From NCBI GenBank assembly GCA_944389885.1, contig CALXNZ010000010.1:1-64000 (forward strand): 64,000 bases of DNA. Direction: 5' to 3'. Below the pieces are notes generated by a model. The model saw only the letters and a list, made by a program, of their open reading frames with translations. It was not told where the DNA came from and ran no database searches. Origin of the DNA: an uncultured Opitutales bacterium (GTDB taxonomy: Bacteria; Verrucomicrobiota; Verrucomicrobiia; Opitutales; Intestinicryptomonadaceae). This document shows, piece after piece, positions 8,726 through 18,104 of the stretch. Position 1 is the first letter of the stretch. Each line of letters starts with the position of its first letter. The position numbers and the translations under genes were made by a program.

Positions 8726-9481
8726 ATGTCGGAAGAAATACATGAAAATATGCTTCAGAAAGAAGCAAAAATGATGCACCTAGAAAAGCTCATAGCAGAG
8801 CGCGAGGGAATTTCATCAGCCGAATTTCCCGTGCCTGTAAAAGAGCTGCTTGCGCGCTACGAACAGCTTTACACCGGCGCAATAAACGACGTGATGCGCG
8901 AATTCTGCCTCTTAAATCAGGCTCTGCCGCACGATATCGTTCCCCTGCGCCCCGAACGCACCGTTGCAGGAATAGCCTTTACGGTAAAAAGTTCCCCCAA
9001 CGTAAAGATTACGGGAGAAATGACGTTTAGGACAAAAATGCTAGACGAAATGCATGAAGACGCCTTTGTCGTGTGGGACACAAGCAAAGACGAGGAAGCT
9101 ACGCTTTGGGGCGGCGTAATGACCGCTACCGCCGTCTCAAAGAAAGTAAGGGCAGCGGCAATAGACGGCGGAATACGCGACACCCATCAAATTTTGGAAA
9201 AAAACTTTCCCCTGTTTTACCGCTACCGCACTTCTAATGGAAGCCTTGGCAGATGCCTCATAACCCACTACCAAATCCCCATAAAACTCGGCAGCGTGAC
9301 CATAAAACCAGGAGACATAATAATGGGGGACATTGACGGAGTTCTCTGCGTGCCGCGCGACATCGCGTGGGACGTGCTGGTGCGCGCGGAGGAAATACGA
9401 GAAAACGAAAAGAAAATATTTTCATGGGTAAACTCGGGAGAAACGATAGAGTCCATAACCCAAAAAGGCGGATATTTTTGA
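8726..9481 (+). CDS. RraA-fold aldolase-like protein
   Basis: A 251-residue protein of the RraA / 4-hydroxy-4-methyl-2-oxoglutarate aldolase family. It shows TGAINDVMRE near the N-terminus and the metal/substrate signature AAIDGGIRDT, where the Arg-Asp pair is catalytic in aldolase members, then GDIIMGDIDGVLCVP. I use the ATG at 8726, preceded by AAAGGAAAAAAAT, rather than an upstream start inside the SDR gene. Known members cleave or decarboxylate keto acids to pyruvate. Here, beside an acid-sugar dehydratase, it is a candidate 2-keto-3-deoxy-sugar-acid aldolase (inference). It is about 30-80 residues longer than minimal RraA proteins. Confidence 0.8.
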   Translation: MSEEIHENMLQKEAKMMHLEKLIAEREGISSAEFPVPVKELLARYEQLYTGAINDVMREFCLLNQALPHDIVPLRPERTVAGIAFTVKSSPNVKITGEMTFRTKMLDEMHEDAFVVWDTSKDEEATLWGGVMTATAVSKKVRAAAIDGGIRDTHQILEKNFPLFYRYRTSNGSLGRCLITHYQIPIKLGSVTIKPGDIIMGDIDGVLCVPRDIAWDVLVRAEEIRENEKKIFSWVNSGETIESITQKGGYF

Positions 9482-9515
9482 TTCCTTAAGCCCGAACAAA
9501 AAACGCAAAAATAAT

Positions 9516-10838
9516 ATGAAAGTAGACCCTTCATCTTTAAAAATAACCGATATGCGCTTTGCCGACATAGACGGCGCACCAAAGCGCTGCACGCTTATAA
9601 AAATCTTTACAAACCAAGGTATAGTGGGATACGGCGAGGTGCGCGACGCCTCAAGCCGAACATACGCGGCAATGCTAAAAAGCCGAATTTTGGGAGAAAA
9701 TCCATGCAATGTGGAGAAGATTTTCAACCGCATAAAACAGTTTGGCGGTGACTCGCGGCAAGCGGGAGGCGTCTGCGGAATAGAAGTCGCCCTATGGGAT
9801 TTGGCGGGGAAAGCGTGGGGCGTCCCCGTATGGCAGATGCTGGGCGGCAAATACCGCGATAAAATACGCGTATATTGCGATACCGACAGTGAAGGAGGAG
9901 GCAGAGATATGGGGAAAGCCCTCAAAGAAAGAATAGCCTTAGGCTATACATTCCTAAAAATGGATTTGGGAATAGAACTTCTTGCAGACATTCCCGGAAC
10001 TCTTTGCGCTCCACTCGGATTTCTCGAAAAAATGCGCGAATACAAAAAAACAGTTTTCTCAACGCCGCACGGTTCGATAGACCCCCGGGCTATGCGCGGC
10101 GAAGCCTACGATTTATTTAATACCGCGCATCCGTTTACTGGAATCCACATCACGGAAAAGGGCTTGGACTTTCTTGAAAACTACGTAAAAGACGTGCGCG
10201 CGGAAATAGGCTATGAAGTTCCACTTGCCATAGACCATGTTGGACACGTTCCTATTGAAGATTGCATAAAGCTAGCAAGGCGGCTTGAGAAATACAATTT
10301 ATCCTGGATGGAAGACCCGGTCCCGTGGCAATACACCGACCAATACGTTCGCCTAGCAAATTCCACCACAACCCCTATTGCAACTGGCGAAGATATTTAT
10401 CTGCGCGAAGGATTCCAACCCCTTCTCGAATCCGGCGCGCTTGCGGTAATTCATCCCGACGTGCTTACAGCGGGAGGAATTTTGGAGACAAAACTCATAG
10501 GCGATATGGCCGAAAAACACCATGCAGCAATGGCAATCCATATGGCAGAGAGCCCGATAGCCTGCATGGCAGCCGTGCATGTCGCGGCCGCGACGCGCAA
10601 TTTTACAGCATTGGAAATTCATTCGGTTGATGTTCCATGGTGGGAAGACCTGGTAATGGGATTGCCAAAACCACTTATAAAAAACGGATATATAGATGTT
10701 CCAAACGCGCCCGGACTTGGGATAGAGTCGCTCAACGAAGATTTGATTTCCCAAAAACTCCACTCCGACTTTCCAGAAGCCTGGGCTGACACATCTGAAT
10801 GGGACAAAGAATGGTCCAATGACCGCAGGTGGTCGTAG
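9516..10838 (+). CDS. Enolase-superfamily acid-sugar dehydratase
   Basis: A 440-residue member of the mandelate racemase / muconate lactonizing group. Visible are the N-terminal capping domain, FLKMDLG at the end of the second strand, the metal-ligand segments LAIDHVGH, WMEDPVP and ATGEDIY, and AIHMAESPIACMAAVH near the C-terminus carrying the likely catalytic His. These arrangements suit a D-galactonate- or gluconate-type dehydratase giving a 2-keto-3-deoxy acid; the exact substrate is not readable. It sits between the RraA-like aldolase and the UlaG-like hydrolase in one operon. Confidence 0.85.
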   Translation: MKVDPSSLKITDMRFADIDGAPKRCTLIKIFTNQGIVGYGEVRDASSRTYAAMLKSRILGENPCNVEKIFNRIKQFGGDSRQAGGVCGIEVALWDLAGKAWGVPVWQMLGGKYRDKIRVYCDTDSEGGGRDMGKALKERIALGYTFLKMDLGIELLADIPGTLCAPLGFLEKMREYKKTVFSTPHGSIDPRAMRGEAYDLFNTAHPFTGIHITEKGLDFLENYVKDVRAEIGYEVPLAIDHVGHVPIEDCIKLARRLEKYNLSWMEDPVPWQYTDQYVRLANSTTTPIATGEDIYLREGFQPLLESGALAVIHPDVLTAGGILETKLIGDMAEKHHAAMAIHMAESPIACMAAVHVAAATRNFTALEIHSVDVPWWEDLVMGLPKPLIKNGYIDVPNAPGLGIESLNEDLISQKLHSDFPEAWADTSEWDKEWSNDRRWS

Positions 10839-10900
10839 AAAAGTTGTCGCGCGCAAGCATCATAAAGGGATTGCGAGCAATAAGACGCTAGGGAGAAAAA

Positions 10901-11608
10901 ATGAAGCTTAGATGGTTGTCTCAGGCGGGCTTTCTTTTACAAAGCCAGGGAATGAAGATTGCGATAGACCCGTATTTGAGCGACGATCTGGCAAAGCTCC
11001 AACATTACAGGATGACCCCTCCGCCAATCTCTCCTTCCGAACTCAATCCCGATACCGTGATTTTTTCCCACGACCACTTGGACCACTATGATCCTGTAAC
11101 AATAGCCGAGATTTTGCGTGCGCGCCCCGACTGCAAACTAATCGGAGTAAAAAGCGTTTGCAGGCACCACGAAAATCTGGGATTTGATGTATCTTCTTTC
11201 TCCACGATAAAAGAAAACGATACAATTTCCCTCGGCGGCTTAAAAATAACCGCTGTGCGCGCCTACCATTCAGAGCCGTGCGCCATAGGTTTTTTTATAT
11301 CGACTGGGAAATCCGACATATACATTTCTGCTGACACTCTCTACCGGCCAACTCTCGCCAAGGAAATATTGGCGGTATCGGGCAGAAAACCGAGTCTTGC
11401 AATTGTCTGCATAAACGGGAAACTTGGCAACATGCCGTGGCGCGACGCCGCGAGGCTTGTGCTTGAACTGGGAGCGATATCGGCCATGCCTATGCATTAC
11501 GGGTTGTTCGCCGACAACACAGAAGATCCACATCCGTTTAAAGAATTCCTGTCGGAGTTTGGAATAGACGTTGTAATACCAGACGAGAGCTCTATTTACG
11601 AGCTATAA
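10901..11608 (+). CDS. UlaG-like metallo-beta-lactamase-fold hydrolase
   Basis: A 235-residue protein of the MBL fold with the metal motif SHDHLDHYD, further ligands in YHSEP, ISADT and MPMHYG. It resembles the L-ascorbate-6-phosphate lactonase (UlaG) branch. As last gene of an operon containing a dehydrogenase and a sugar-acid dehydratase, it could open the sugar lactone made by the dehydrogenase. This role is inference; other UlaG-like proteins are of unknown function. Confidence 0.8.
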   Translation: MKLRWLSQAGFLLQSQGMKIAIDPYLSDDLAKLQHYRMTPPPISPSELNPDTVIFSHDHLDHYDPVTIAEILRARPDCKLIGVKSVCRHHENLGFDVSSFSTIKENDTISLGGLKITAVRAYHSEPCAIGFFISTGKSDIYISADTLYRPTLAKEILAVSGRKPSLAIVCINGKLGNMPWRDAARLVLELGAISAMPMHYGLFADNTEDPHPFKEFLSEFGIDVVIPDESSIYEL

Positions 11609-12396
11609 TCATGCAGCCTATATTGCGCGTTCTTCAAGACAAAAAGTCTTTCCAACATTTTTAGATAACCGCAATATTGCATAATACTGATTATGCAGTG
11701 CCGCTACTTTGTGGGACATTGCAATAAGGCGCATGCGATGTAAAACTGAACCGCAAGCCCGCATACCCGCCTGCGGAAATACCTGCTGAAAGCCCTGTGA
11801 GGCAAAAGATCTAGAAAGCTTTTTTAAGGAAGAAAATTCCACAATCAAATATTTAATGGGAAAAGCAAGATGGCAAATAAATGAAAAAAAAAGCCAAAAG
11901 CCGCAGATTGCCGCGATGAATACAATTGGAATACAATGCGGCGAGAGTGTTTGATAAGACGGGCAGAGAGTTTTAGCTTGCAACAATAATGTTGATAGAG
12001 CAGCAATATAACGCAAAAGACCTGCCGCAAGATGAATGATCAAATGCGCGCTTTGGTTTGCCTGAAGTCAGCTTTAATCCTCTATTTTGAAAAAAAATGA
12101 AGCTCGCTCAAAAGGGGGCTTGCATCCACAAAACCTAAAAACTTCCGCCTACTGGCAATCGCGGCATTTTTTTGAAAAAGCACTATGAAAAAACTAGTGT
12201 TGCGCCTAAAAATTCCTATCTGCAATTTTTTTTGCGCCTAAGCTTTTGTTTTAAATACGCTTAATATTTTAGAGTAAAACTGCCTGGCGCATAGGTTGCG
12301 GTTGCATAGATTGGATGGATTTGTCCAACTTGGATTTTTTTCGCTGCTTCAACAGGCTCAGCTTCCGGCTCTTGCTGGGCGGTTTTGCATGTGCAA
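11609..12396. other. Gene-poor stretch, possible remnants
   Basis: About 790 bases without a supported gene. A 141-codon open frame on the minus strand (11618-12043) and short plus-strand fragments exist, but none has a binding site or recognised motif. It may hold decayed coding sequence. Confidence 0.45.
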
Positions 12397-12978
12397 TTAT
12401 ACGCTTAATAAAAAAATCTTTTTCAACAATCTTTCTCTTTGCCCTCTTTTTTTTCTCCCATTCCACAATCTTTGACGTAGAGCGTAAAATAAAGGGTTTG
12501 CGGGCGGCTTCACTCTTTCTGTCTGTTGATCAGTCTCCATAATACTGTTTATTGCATTTTTCAGCTCTGCTATATCATCCCCTACGGCAGCTATGCTGGT
12601 GCGCAACGCGTTCAAATCCCATATATCTTCACCCGAACGCCTCTCGCAAAGAGACAACAATGCCGCAGACATTACATCTTCGGGGGCATTTTGTGTACCT
12701 TCGGCCAGAACCCGCAGTAGTACGCCTAGTTCTGGCGATGTACGCATCCTATAGGCATCTTCCGGCTTGTAACTTTCTAATTTTAGTTTTAGTAAAAACC
12801 GATACATCCTATCGTATAATGCACTACCCCGTAGTTTTAACATTGCTTCAACATCCGCGCGGTGCTTCCCAGCTGAGGTAACAATTTCCGCACGATACGC
12901 CGCTCTCTGTTCCTCAATGGGGTCTGGAAGGGGTAGTTGCCGCTGTGTAGGCGCACGGGCTTCCTTCTGAATACCCAT
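12397..12978 (-). CDS. Unknown protein, translationally coupled to YcfL-like lipoprotein
   Basis: A 193-residue soluble protein without signal peptide. The ATG at 12978 shares its A with the TAA stop of the upstream lipoprotein gene, and GGAGGAATA lies just before it, so translation is coupled. The middle is Leu/Glu/Arg-rich and probably helical (DRMYRFLLKLKLESYKPEDA); a second helical part around DDIAELKNAINSIMETD may be a coiled coil. The C-terminal 35 residues are very basic and come from the 52-bp dispersed repeat. I do not recognise a family. Confidence 0.6.
   Translation of the reverse strand: MGIQKEARAPTQRQLPLPDPIEEQRAAYRAEIVTSAGKHRADVEAMLKLRGSALYDRMYRFLLKLKLESYKPEDAYRMRTSPELGVLLRVLAEGTQNAPEDVMSAALLSLCERRSGEDIWDLNALRTSIAAVGDDIAELKNAINSIMETDQQTERVKPPANPLFYALRQRLWNGRKKRGQRERLLKKIFLLSV
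12433..12484. repeat. 52-bp dispersed repeat, copy 2
   Basis: 50 of 52 bases match 25-76. It overlaps the 3' end of the minus-strand gene and encodes its basic tail. A second open frame (12269-12466, minus) also reads through it with a Lys/Arg-rich product, so the ancestral reading frame is uncertain. Confidence 0.8.
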
Positions 12979-13439
12979 TATTCCTCCTTCCATAGTTCCT
13001 TTGCACGATCGCGGGATTCAGCATCATACCTACCCTGTAAGTACAATCGGAAATCCCTAGCCTCTATAGATGGTGCAGGTATTCGTATCTCCTTATATTC
13101 GCCGCTAAGCACAACCGCAGATATCCATACAGGAGAGGGCGTAGCTATCAGCTTTCCATCCTCATCGTACCACAGCATAAAGTAATAGATGTTCTGAGGT
13201 ACCACGGTTTTGTTCGCAAGCAGTAGCTTGTATTGCCAGCGACCATTTACCTGTATCTCCTGACCTATGCGCGCTAAACAACATACAGCATCAAAACTAT
13301 CATCTGTTATGACGCGGGGATCGTTTAGGACTTGTGATTTTGAATAAGTCGGATTCGGTTCAACACTGGTATCGTCACTTACGCAGGAACATACGAGCAG
13401 TGAAAATACCACTATAAATAGATAACTTATTTTTCTCAT
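12978..13439 (-). CDS. YcfL/DUF1425-like lipoprotein
   Basis: A 153-residue lipoprotein: signal sequence with lipobox-like SLLVCSC, then a beta-rich domain. NGRWQYKLLLANKT, YYFMLWYDEDGKLI and FRLYLQGRY resemble the pattern of the YcfL (DUF1425) family, in which an Ig-like domain faces the periplasm. In proteobacteria ycfL lies beside the penicillin-binding-protein activator lpoB; here the coupled partner is an unrelated unknown gene. The family call is from the pattern only and would need a profile search. Confidence 0.6.
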   Translation of the reverse strand: MRKISYLFIVVFSLLVCSCVSDDTSVEPNPTYSKSQVLNDPRVITDDSFDAVCCLARIGQEIQVNGRWQYKLLLANKTVVPQNIYYFMLWYDEDGKLIATPSPVWISAVVLSGEYKEIRIPAPSIEARDFRLYLQGRYDAESRDRAKELWKEE

Positions 13440-14398
13440 GCATTCAGTTTAGGAATGCATATTTTCCTTAACACACGCTAATGCCCATAGCCATGTCTAT
13501 AGTACCGTAAAACGGTTTGTGTATCGCAAGCGATCTCACCACGAGGCTTCTTACGATACTTATGATAACTACCAAATCACACAACCCGATTTCTATATCC
13601 CCAACTCTGCTTGTACCTCTCCAATGGCGCTTTGTAAGAAAATTTGCAATAAACCGCGCTACGGTCATCCTTACTATATGTCTTAAATTTTGGATGCCGC
13701 TTTTAATTTTATCACGAATCCCGCCCTATAATCCCAACAAAATGACAGTGTTTACTTCGTTCCTTTGTTTCGTTCCCACGTTCTTTTTTAAAATGTCCCC
13801 TGTTTAAATATTGTCAGGGTTTGCTTTTAAGTACACTTCGATTTATTCAGTCATTTTTATTTATCTCTACTCTTTAATACAAAAATGCAGATAATCTTCC
13901 CTCCCCCGTATGGGGAGGTTTTGCATATTTTATAATTTAAATTATCAAGATATCATACCGAAATTTTTAAAGTTTTCTTTGATTTTCCCGGCCAAATTAA
14001 AAATTAGATAAATTCAATTTTTGTGCAAAATTAGCTTATTCACTACGTCCCTACTGGCGGAATATAGCAAAAAACTCCCAAATGGCAAAAATGAGGGAAA
14101 ATTTACCGCCTTAAGTATCATAAGTTGTTTCGCCAAATTCTGACAATATTACTGTCGTAAACTGGCACTGTCTAGCTATTATCTATATATAAAATACTAT
14201 GATATAGTATATTTTAATTTACGCTTTTTCTGACAAATCATCTTCCTAAATCCCCTCCCGCAAGGGAATAGTGAAGGAAAATTCTTTTAACTCTCGAGAT
14301 TTTGCCCAAATAGCAAATACCTATTATGTCTAATTATGTATATATTCTCGAAAACTGGGCTTTTTAAGGATTAAGTTCCATAGCTGTAAAAGCTTCCA
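13440..14398. other. AT-rich region without intact genes
   Basis: Roughly 950 bases with no supported gene. On the minus strand near 13685-13480 a basic, Tyr-rich frame (ending YYRHGYGH) is interrupted by a TGA and has no start, so it may be a remnant. A hairpin is at 13900-13918, and a similar C/G-rich short inverted repeat lies near 14250. The rest is plain AT-rich DNA. Confidence 0.5.
13900..13922 (+). terminator. Terminator-like hairpin
   Basis: CCTCCCC and GGGGAGG form a 7-bp stem with a five-base loop (CGTAT), followed by TTTT on the plus strand. No intact plus-strand gene lies directly upstream, so it may serve a lost gene or be a repeated element. Confidence 0.4.
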
Positions 14399-14760
14399 GT
14401 GTGCAATTTTCGCAACAAATTGCCTATTTGGTGGGTTTACTACATCAGTTATGTAGTTATTCACCAATCCCTATATACTCATGGTTCTTTCCCTGTTTTC
14501 CTTTGCGAAGGCTTGGATTTTACAAATTTATATCTCGAAGTTATTGATTTTCGTAATTGTACGGGCGCAATACAGAAGCACAATTGGCCTCCTCAAGAAG
14601 TATTTTTGCATGTTTATTTAATACAGTAGATTTCACCGGTGTTGATTTATCTAACGCGGATTTTTCTCAGCTTAATATTCCTGCAAATCGTACGGGACTT
14701 ACATGGAAGCAAGTAAAATCCGCTAAATATATGTCGGATTTTACTTTGCCGACCATGGCT
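14399..14760 (+). pseudogene. Decayed pentapeptide-repeat protein
   Basis: Two overlapping frames carry pentapeptide-repeat signatures: EGLDFTNLYLEVIDFRNC in the first (near 14513) and VDFTGVDLSNADFSQLNI in the second (near 14626), followed by the tail LTWKQVKSAKYMSDFTLP typical of some bacterial members. Repeats of the A(D/N)LxX type form right-handed quadrilateral helices. The frame change between them, the lack of a binding site and the unrelated sequence at both ends mark a degenerate copy. The boundaries are approximate. Confidence 0.55.
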
Positions 14761-14864
14761 CTTGGCGTCTTTAGCGTATTCTACTGTCCCAAGAAAATCC
14801 GGGCTCCCCTTTTAATTTGGCGCATGCTAAAAAAGCGAGAGACTGGCTTGCCTAAACTGCTGAA

Positions 14865-16124
14865 TCAAGCGGGCTCGTAATCGCGGTCGAAGAAGAATTT
14901 TTTGGCTGTGTACAACAAGAGCACTGCAGCAGCGCAGCAAATTATTAGCGTCATCAATCCGTACTTCATTCCAAACTCGTCCCTCATCCAGCCCAAAATG
15001 GTCGATGATATGGAGCCTATTATGAACCCAAAGCACAGCATTATTCCCATTCCAGTGGCGCGATAGCGCGGAGATATCACGTCGAAAAGCGACGCGAACA
15101 AGCTGGAGTCGTACACGCCCCTGAAAAATCCGAAGAAGAAAAGCCCCACAAAACAAACTGTCGGAGTAGCCGCATCCGCCATGATATACACAAACGGCGC
15201 TGTCAATAAAAAGCCAACCATGGTGGTCTCAAAGCGCACGGTTCTCCTGCCCATAACCGCCAACCTATCTGTTATTCGGCTGCCCAGCATTATCCCTATA
15301 AACGCCCCTATGTAGGACCATAGAACTGCGTTCACAGCCGACTGCGCCATATCCATGCCGAAAGTATCGTGTAGAAATGTTGGCATCCAAGTCTTGTAGC
15401 CGACATCTATAAAAACGTTCATACCGAACACTAGCCCCAATATGATTGCGGAAGGCTTACGGAACATCACCAGCGCAGCTTCTTTGAGAGAAACTTTTAT
15501 GATTTGCCCGTCGGAGGTATGCGTTTTGCGCGAATAGCGCATCATAAGCGCCAAGACCCCAGCCCATACTATTCCTATGCCGCCGAACAGAAAAAACGGC
15601 AGCCGCCATCCCGAATATCCGCCTTCCGAAGGCAAATCCCCCAAGAAGCCCGCAATGCAGCTGCAAATTATTATACCCAAATATTGGGCGGTTTGGTGGA
15701 TTGAAAATGCCGTTGAGCGCATTTTTTCAAAATGCTGGCCGAGAAGCGACGAAGCCGGAGGATAGTAGCAGCCCTGCCCAAACCCGTTTAGAATGCCGTA
15801 TGTCAGCATCATCAGCCCTATTGAAGAAACAAAACCTGAAATAAATATGCCGGAGCAAAACGTCAGCACTCCGAATACTATCATCCATTTGCGGCGCAGA
15901 AAATCGCTGGCGAGCCCAGCGAACAAAACTGTTATGCCGTATGTGAAAGAAAAACTTGTCGCCACCAGCCCCATGCTGACGGAATCCACTTGAAAATCGC
16001 CCTGGATTTGCGGAAGAACCGCATTGTAAATTTGGCGGGTTCCCTGGTGCAGAAAATACGCGACCCAGAGCATTCCGAGCAGAACCCATTTGTAGGTGTT
16101 GTCATGGCTTTCAAGTTTTCTCAT
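14865..16124 (-). CDS. MFS permease of the 14.9-24.2 kb operon
   Basis: A 419-residue, 12-helix transporter and close paralogue of the permease at 6588-7859; both share HQGTRQIYNA-LPQIQ and the helix 2-3 loop GLASDFLRRKWM. I start it at the ATG at 16124 because the paralogue begins at the equivalent point, though an in-frame ATG at 16187, 14 bases after the aldolase stop, is possible. It is the last gene of an eight-gene operon and should import that pathway's substrate. As with its paralogue, the family suggests sugar acids or sugar phosphates, without proof. Confidence 0.85.
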   Translation of the reverse strand: MRKLESHDNTYKWVLLGMLWVAYFLHQGTRQIYNAVLPQIQGDFQVDSVSMGLVATSFSFTYGITVLFAGLASDFLRRKWMIVFGVLTFCSGIFISGFVSSIGLMMLTYGILNGFGQGCYYPPASSLLGQHFEKMRSTAFSIHQTAQYLGIIICSCIAGFLGDLPSEGGYSGWRLPFFLFGGIGIVWAGVLALMMRYSRKTHTSDGQIIKVSLKEAALVMFRKPSAIILGLVFGMNVFIDVGYKTWMPTFLHDTFGMDMAQSAVNAVLWSYIGAFIGIMLGSRITDRLAVMGRRTVRFETTMVGFLLTAPFVYIMADAATPTVCFVGLFFFGFFRGVYDSSLFASLFDVISPRYRATGMGIMLCFGFIIGSISSTILGWMRDEFGMKYGLMTLIICCAAAVLLLYTAKKFFFDRDYEPA

Positions 16125-16201
16125 ATCTACGTCGTTTTGATTGTTTTGAAAAGAACCGTCCGCCGCAAGAAGCGGAGAACCTTGCATTTGCCAAGAGCCG
16201 C

Positions 16202-17026
16202 CTATTTCCCGGCGAAGAACCGCATGAGCCTTGCCGCGTGCGCCGCGCAATCGTCAACTACGGGATCCATAAATTTGTCTATTGGCAAAAAATTGTCGCC
16301 CAGAGCTTCGAGTTCCCTGCGGGTGGACTTTAAAAACGTGTCCATAAACTCAGTGGCTATGTTTACCTTTGAGACTCCGTTTTCTATCACGGCCCTTAAG
16401 TCCTCGGGAGGCGTTCCCGTTCCGCCGTGAAGGACGAGCGGCACAGACGGAAGGGCCGCGGCTATCTCGGCGCACCGCGCAGCGTCGATTTTGGGCTTCG
16501 ACTTGTAGAAGCCGTGGACCGTTCCTATTGAAACGGCAAGCGCATCGACCCCTGTTGCGGAGTGGAAGCGCACCGCGTCCTCCACGGTTGTTATCGCGTT
16601 TTCATCGCCCATTGCCACATGTCCTATTTCGCCCTCGCAACTCGCTCCAAGAGCATGCGCGCAGTCGGCGGCGTATTTTGTGAGCTCGGCGTTTTTCTCG
16701 AATTCGAGCATCGAACCGTCGAACATAACCGACGAACATCCAGCCGCCAACGCCGCGCGCACGATTTCAGCAGACCCTCCGTGGTCGAGATGCACAACTA
16801 TTGGCTGCGAGCACCTGTGCGCCATCCTCAGAAGGGTTCCCGCCAAATCCGAACCTTTTTCGGAAAGAAAGAGCCTTTGGAAAATCTGGATTATAGCCGG
16901 AAGCTTTTCGCGCTCGGCTGCTCTTATTACTCCGAGAGCCGCCTCGTAGTTTGCGACGTTAAAGGCCCCGACAGCCCGCCTTTTCCTATAAGCCTCGGGT
17001 AGGATTTCTTTTAATGTTGCAAGCAT
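16202..17026 (-). CDS. Class II ketose-bisphosphate-type aldolase
   Basis: A 274-residue zinc aldolase of the FbaA/GatY/IolJ family. The metal-binding HLDHG, the Glu of GEIGHV, IGTVHG and VLHGGTGT are present. The start is the ATG at 17026 with GAAGGGGG before it. These enzymes split a ketose phosphate into dihydroxyacetone phosphate and an aldehyde. The presence of an IolB-like isomerase and a PfkB kinase in the same operon would fit the IolJ reaction (6-phospho-5-dehydro-2-deoxygluconate cleavage); the FGGY kinase would instead fit cleavage of a ketose-1-phosphate. Both remain open. Confidence 0.85.
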   Translation of the reverse strand: MLATLKEILPEAYRKRRAVGAFNVANYEAALGVIRAAEREKLPAIIQIFQRLFLSEKGSDLAGTLLRMAHRCSQPIVVHLDHGGSAEIVRAALAAGCSSVMFDGSMLEFEKNAELTKYAADCAHALGASCEGEIGHVAMGDENAITTVEDAVRFHSATGVDALAVSIGTVHGFYKSKPKIDAARCAEIAAALPSVPLVLHGGTGTPPEDLRAVIENGVSKVNIATEFMDTFLKSTRRELEALGDNFLPIDKFMDPVVDDCAAHAARLMRFFAGK

Positions 17027-17046
17027 ATAAACCCCCTTCCCCGCCT

Positions 17047-18087
17047 TTACAGGCAATCCGCCGCAAGCTCTGTGAGCGTGCAAACCTTTAGTTTGGAGTG
17101 TTTTGAAAGCTGCATTTTTGTGTACGGCGACGCGACAATAATCTTGTCGGAGCTGGGATTGTCGGCACGCGCCTCCACGTACTTTGCCATCTTCTCGACT
17201 ATGGCAGGGCGGAGCTTGTCGAACGCAACCGCGCCCTCGCCGCACGAATAGGACTCCTCCGAGTTTGTCCCGAACTCCGCAACCTCCGCGCCGAGCTTGC
17301 ATAGGAGTTCGCGCGGGAATTTCAAGTTGGAGTTGTAATTTTTCAAAAAGTCGCTTTCAAGATAGTAAACCTTTCCCGCCTTTTTCGAAAACTTTATTTT
17401 TAGCTGCGCGAGAAATTCGCTTGCATGCACTGCCTTGGGCGAAAGTTTTACGCCGCAAGAGTTGAAGCCGTTGATTAAGGAATCGTAAACAGCAGGATTG
17501 GGCGTCACGAGCGTCTTGGCGCCCGATTTGTTGATTGCCTCAGCAAATTCCGTAGCCTTTTTAGCCGAATCCGCCGCAAAGCCCAGCGTTTCAAGAACTT
17601 TCCCGGTGTTTCCGCCCTTGGCAATGCGGTATTTTATTCCGGCTCTTTTCATAATTTTGTCGAAAGCCCTCGCCTCAGACGCAACTGCGGCAGAATCCGG
17701 GTCTATATAATACAAAACATCTCCGCTGCCGGAAATTTTCGGCTTCGCCTCCGTTGAGTTTTCCTCTTTGGCTATCTCCAAGACGTCCGCCGGGGCCAAT
17801 CCAGCCTCCACGATGTCCCGTCGAGCCGCCAAGACCATGCCGTTTTCGTCGAAGCTGTTGACGCAGTGGAATCTGCATGCGGCAGACAAGTCTGAGGAGT
17901 AAATGGTTTCTATGAAATCCGCGTTTGCCAATTTTGATTTGTCGAGAGTTACGCCGTAGAGCATAGCCGCGCGAATACGCGGAGTGTCGGCCTCGCGGAA
18001 GGTAACGTTGCCGACGCCCGACAGGTGGCGGCACATAAAGCAAAAGCGGCACGCTTTTATTGAGTCGTTAAATTTGTCGATATTCAT
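17047..18087 (-). CDS. Iron-sulfur (GlcF/CCG-like) electron-transfer subunit
   Basis: A 346-residue protein with CRFCFMC near residue 13 and CRFHC near residue 71, plus a late TNSEESYSCGEG, recalling the cysteine-rich proteins that accompany FAD-linked oxidases such as glycolate oxidase (GlcDEF) and heterodisulfide-reductase-like subunits. The first cluster motif is short: the fourth Cys with following Pro of the normal ferredoxin motif is absent. It lies 17 bases after the FAD oxidase stop and very likely passes its electrons to the quinone pool or another acceptor. Confidence 0.65.
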   Translation of the reverse strand: MNIDKFNDSIKACRFCFMCRHLSGVGNVTFREADTPRIRAAMLYGVTLDKSKLANADFIETIYSSDLSAACRFHCVNSFDENGMVLAARRDIVEAGLAPADVLEIAKEENSTEAKPKISGSGDVLYYIDPDSAAVASEARAFDKIMKRAGIKYRIAKGGNTGKVLETLGFAADSAKKATEFAEAINKSGAKTLVTPNPAVYDSLINGFNSCGVKLSPKAVHASEFLAQLKIKFSKKAGKVYYLESDFLKNYNSNLKFPRELLCKLGAEVAEFGTNSEESYSCGEGAVAFDKLRPAIVEKMAKYVEARADNPSSDKIIVASPYTKMQLSKHSKLKVCTLTELAADCL

Positions 18088-18104
18088 GCTAATACTCCTA
18101 TTTT

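Noticed and set aside
11618-12043. 141-codon minus-strand frame with a hydrophobic start
   Set aside because: No binding site or homology pattern; likely chance or decayed sequence.
13468-13668. 66-codon minus-strand frame and a nearby frame with an internal TGA
   Set aside because: Neither has a binding site or known motif; noted only as possible remnants.
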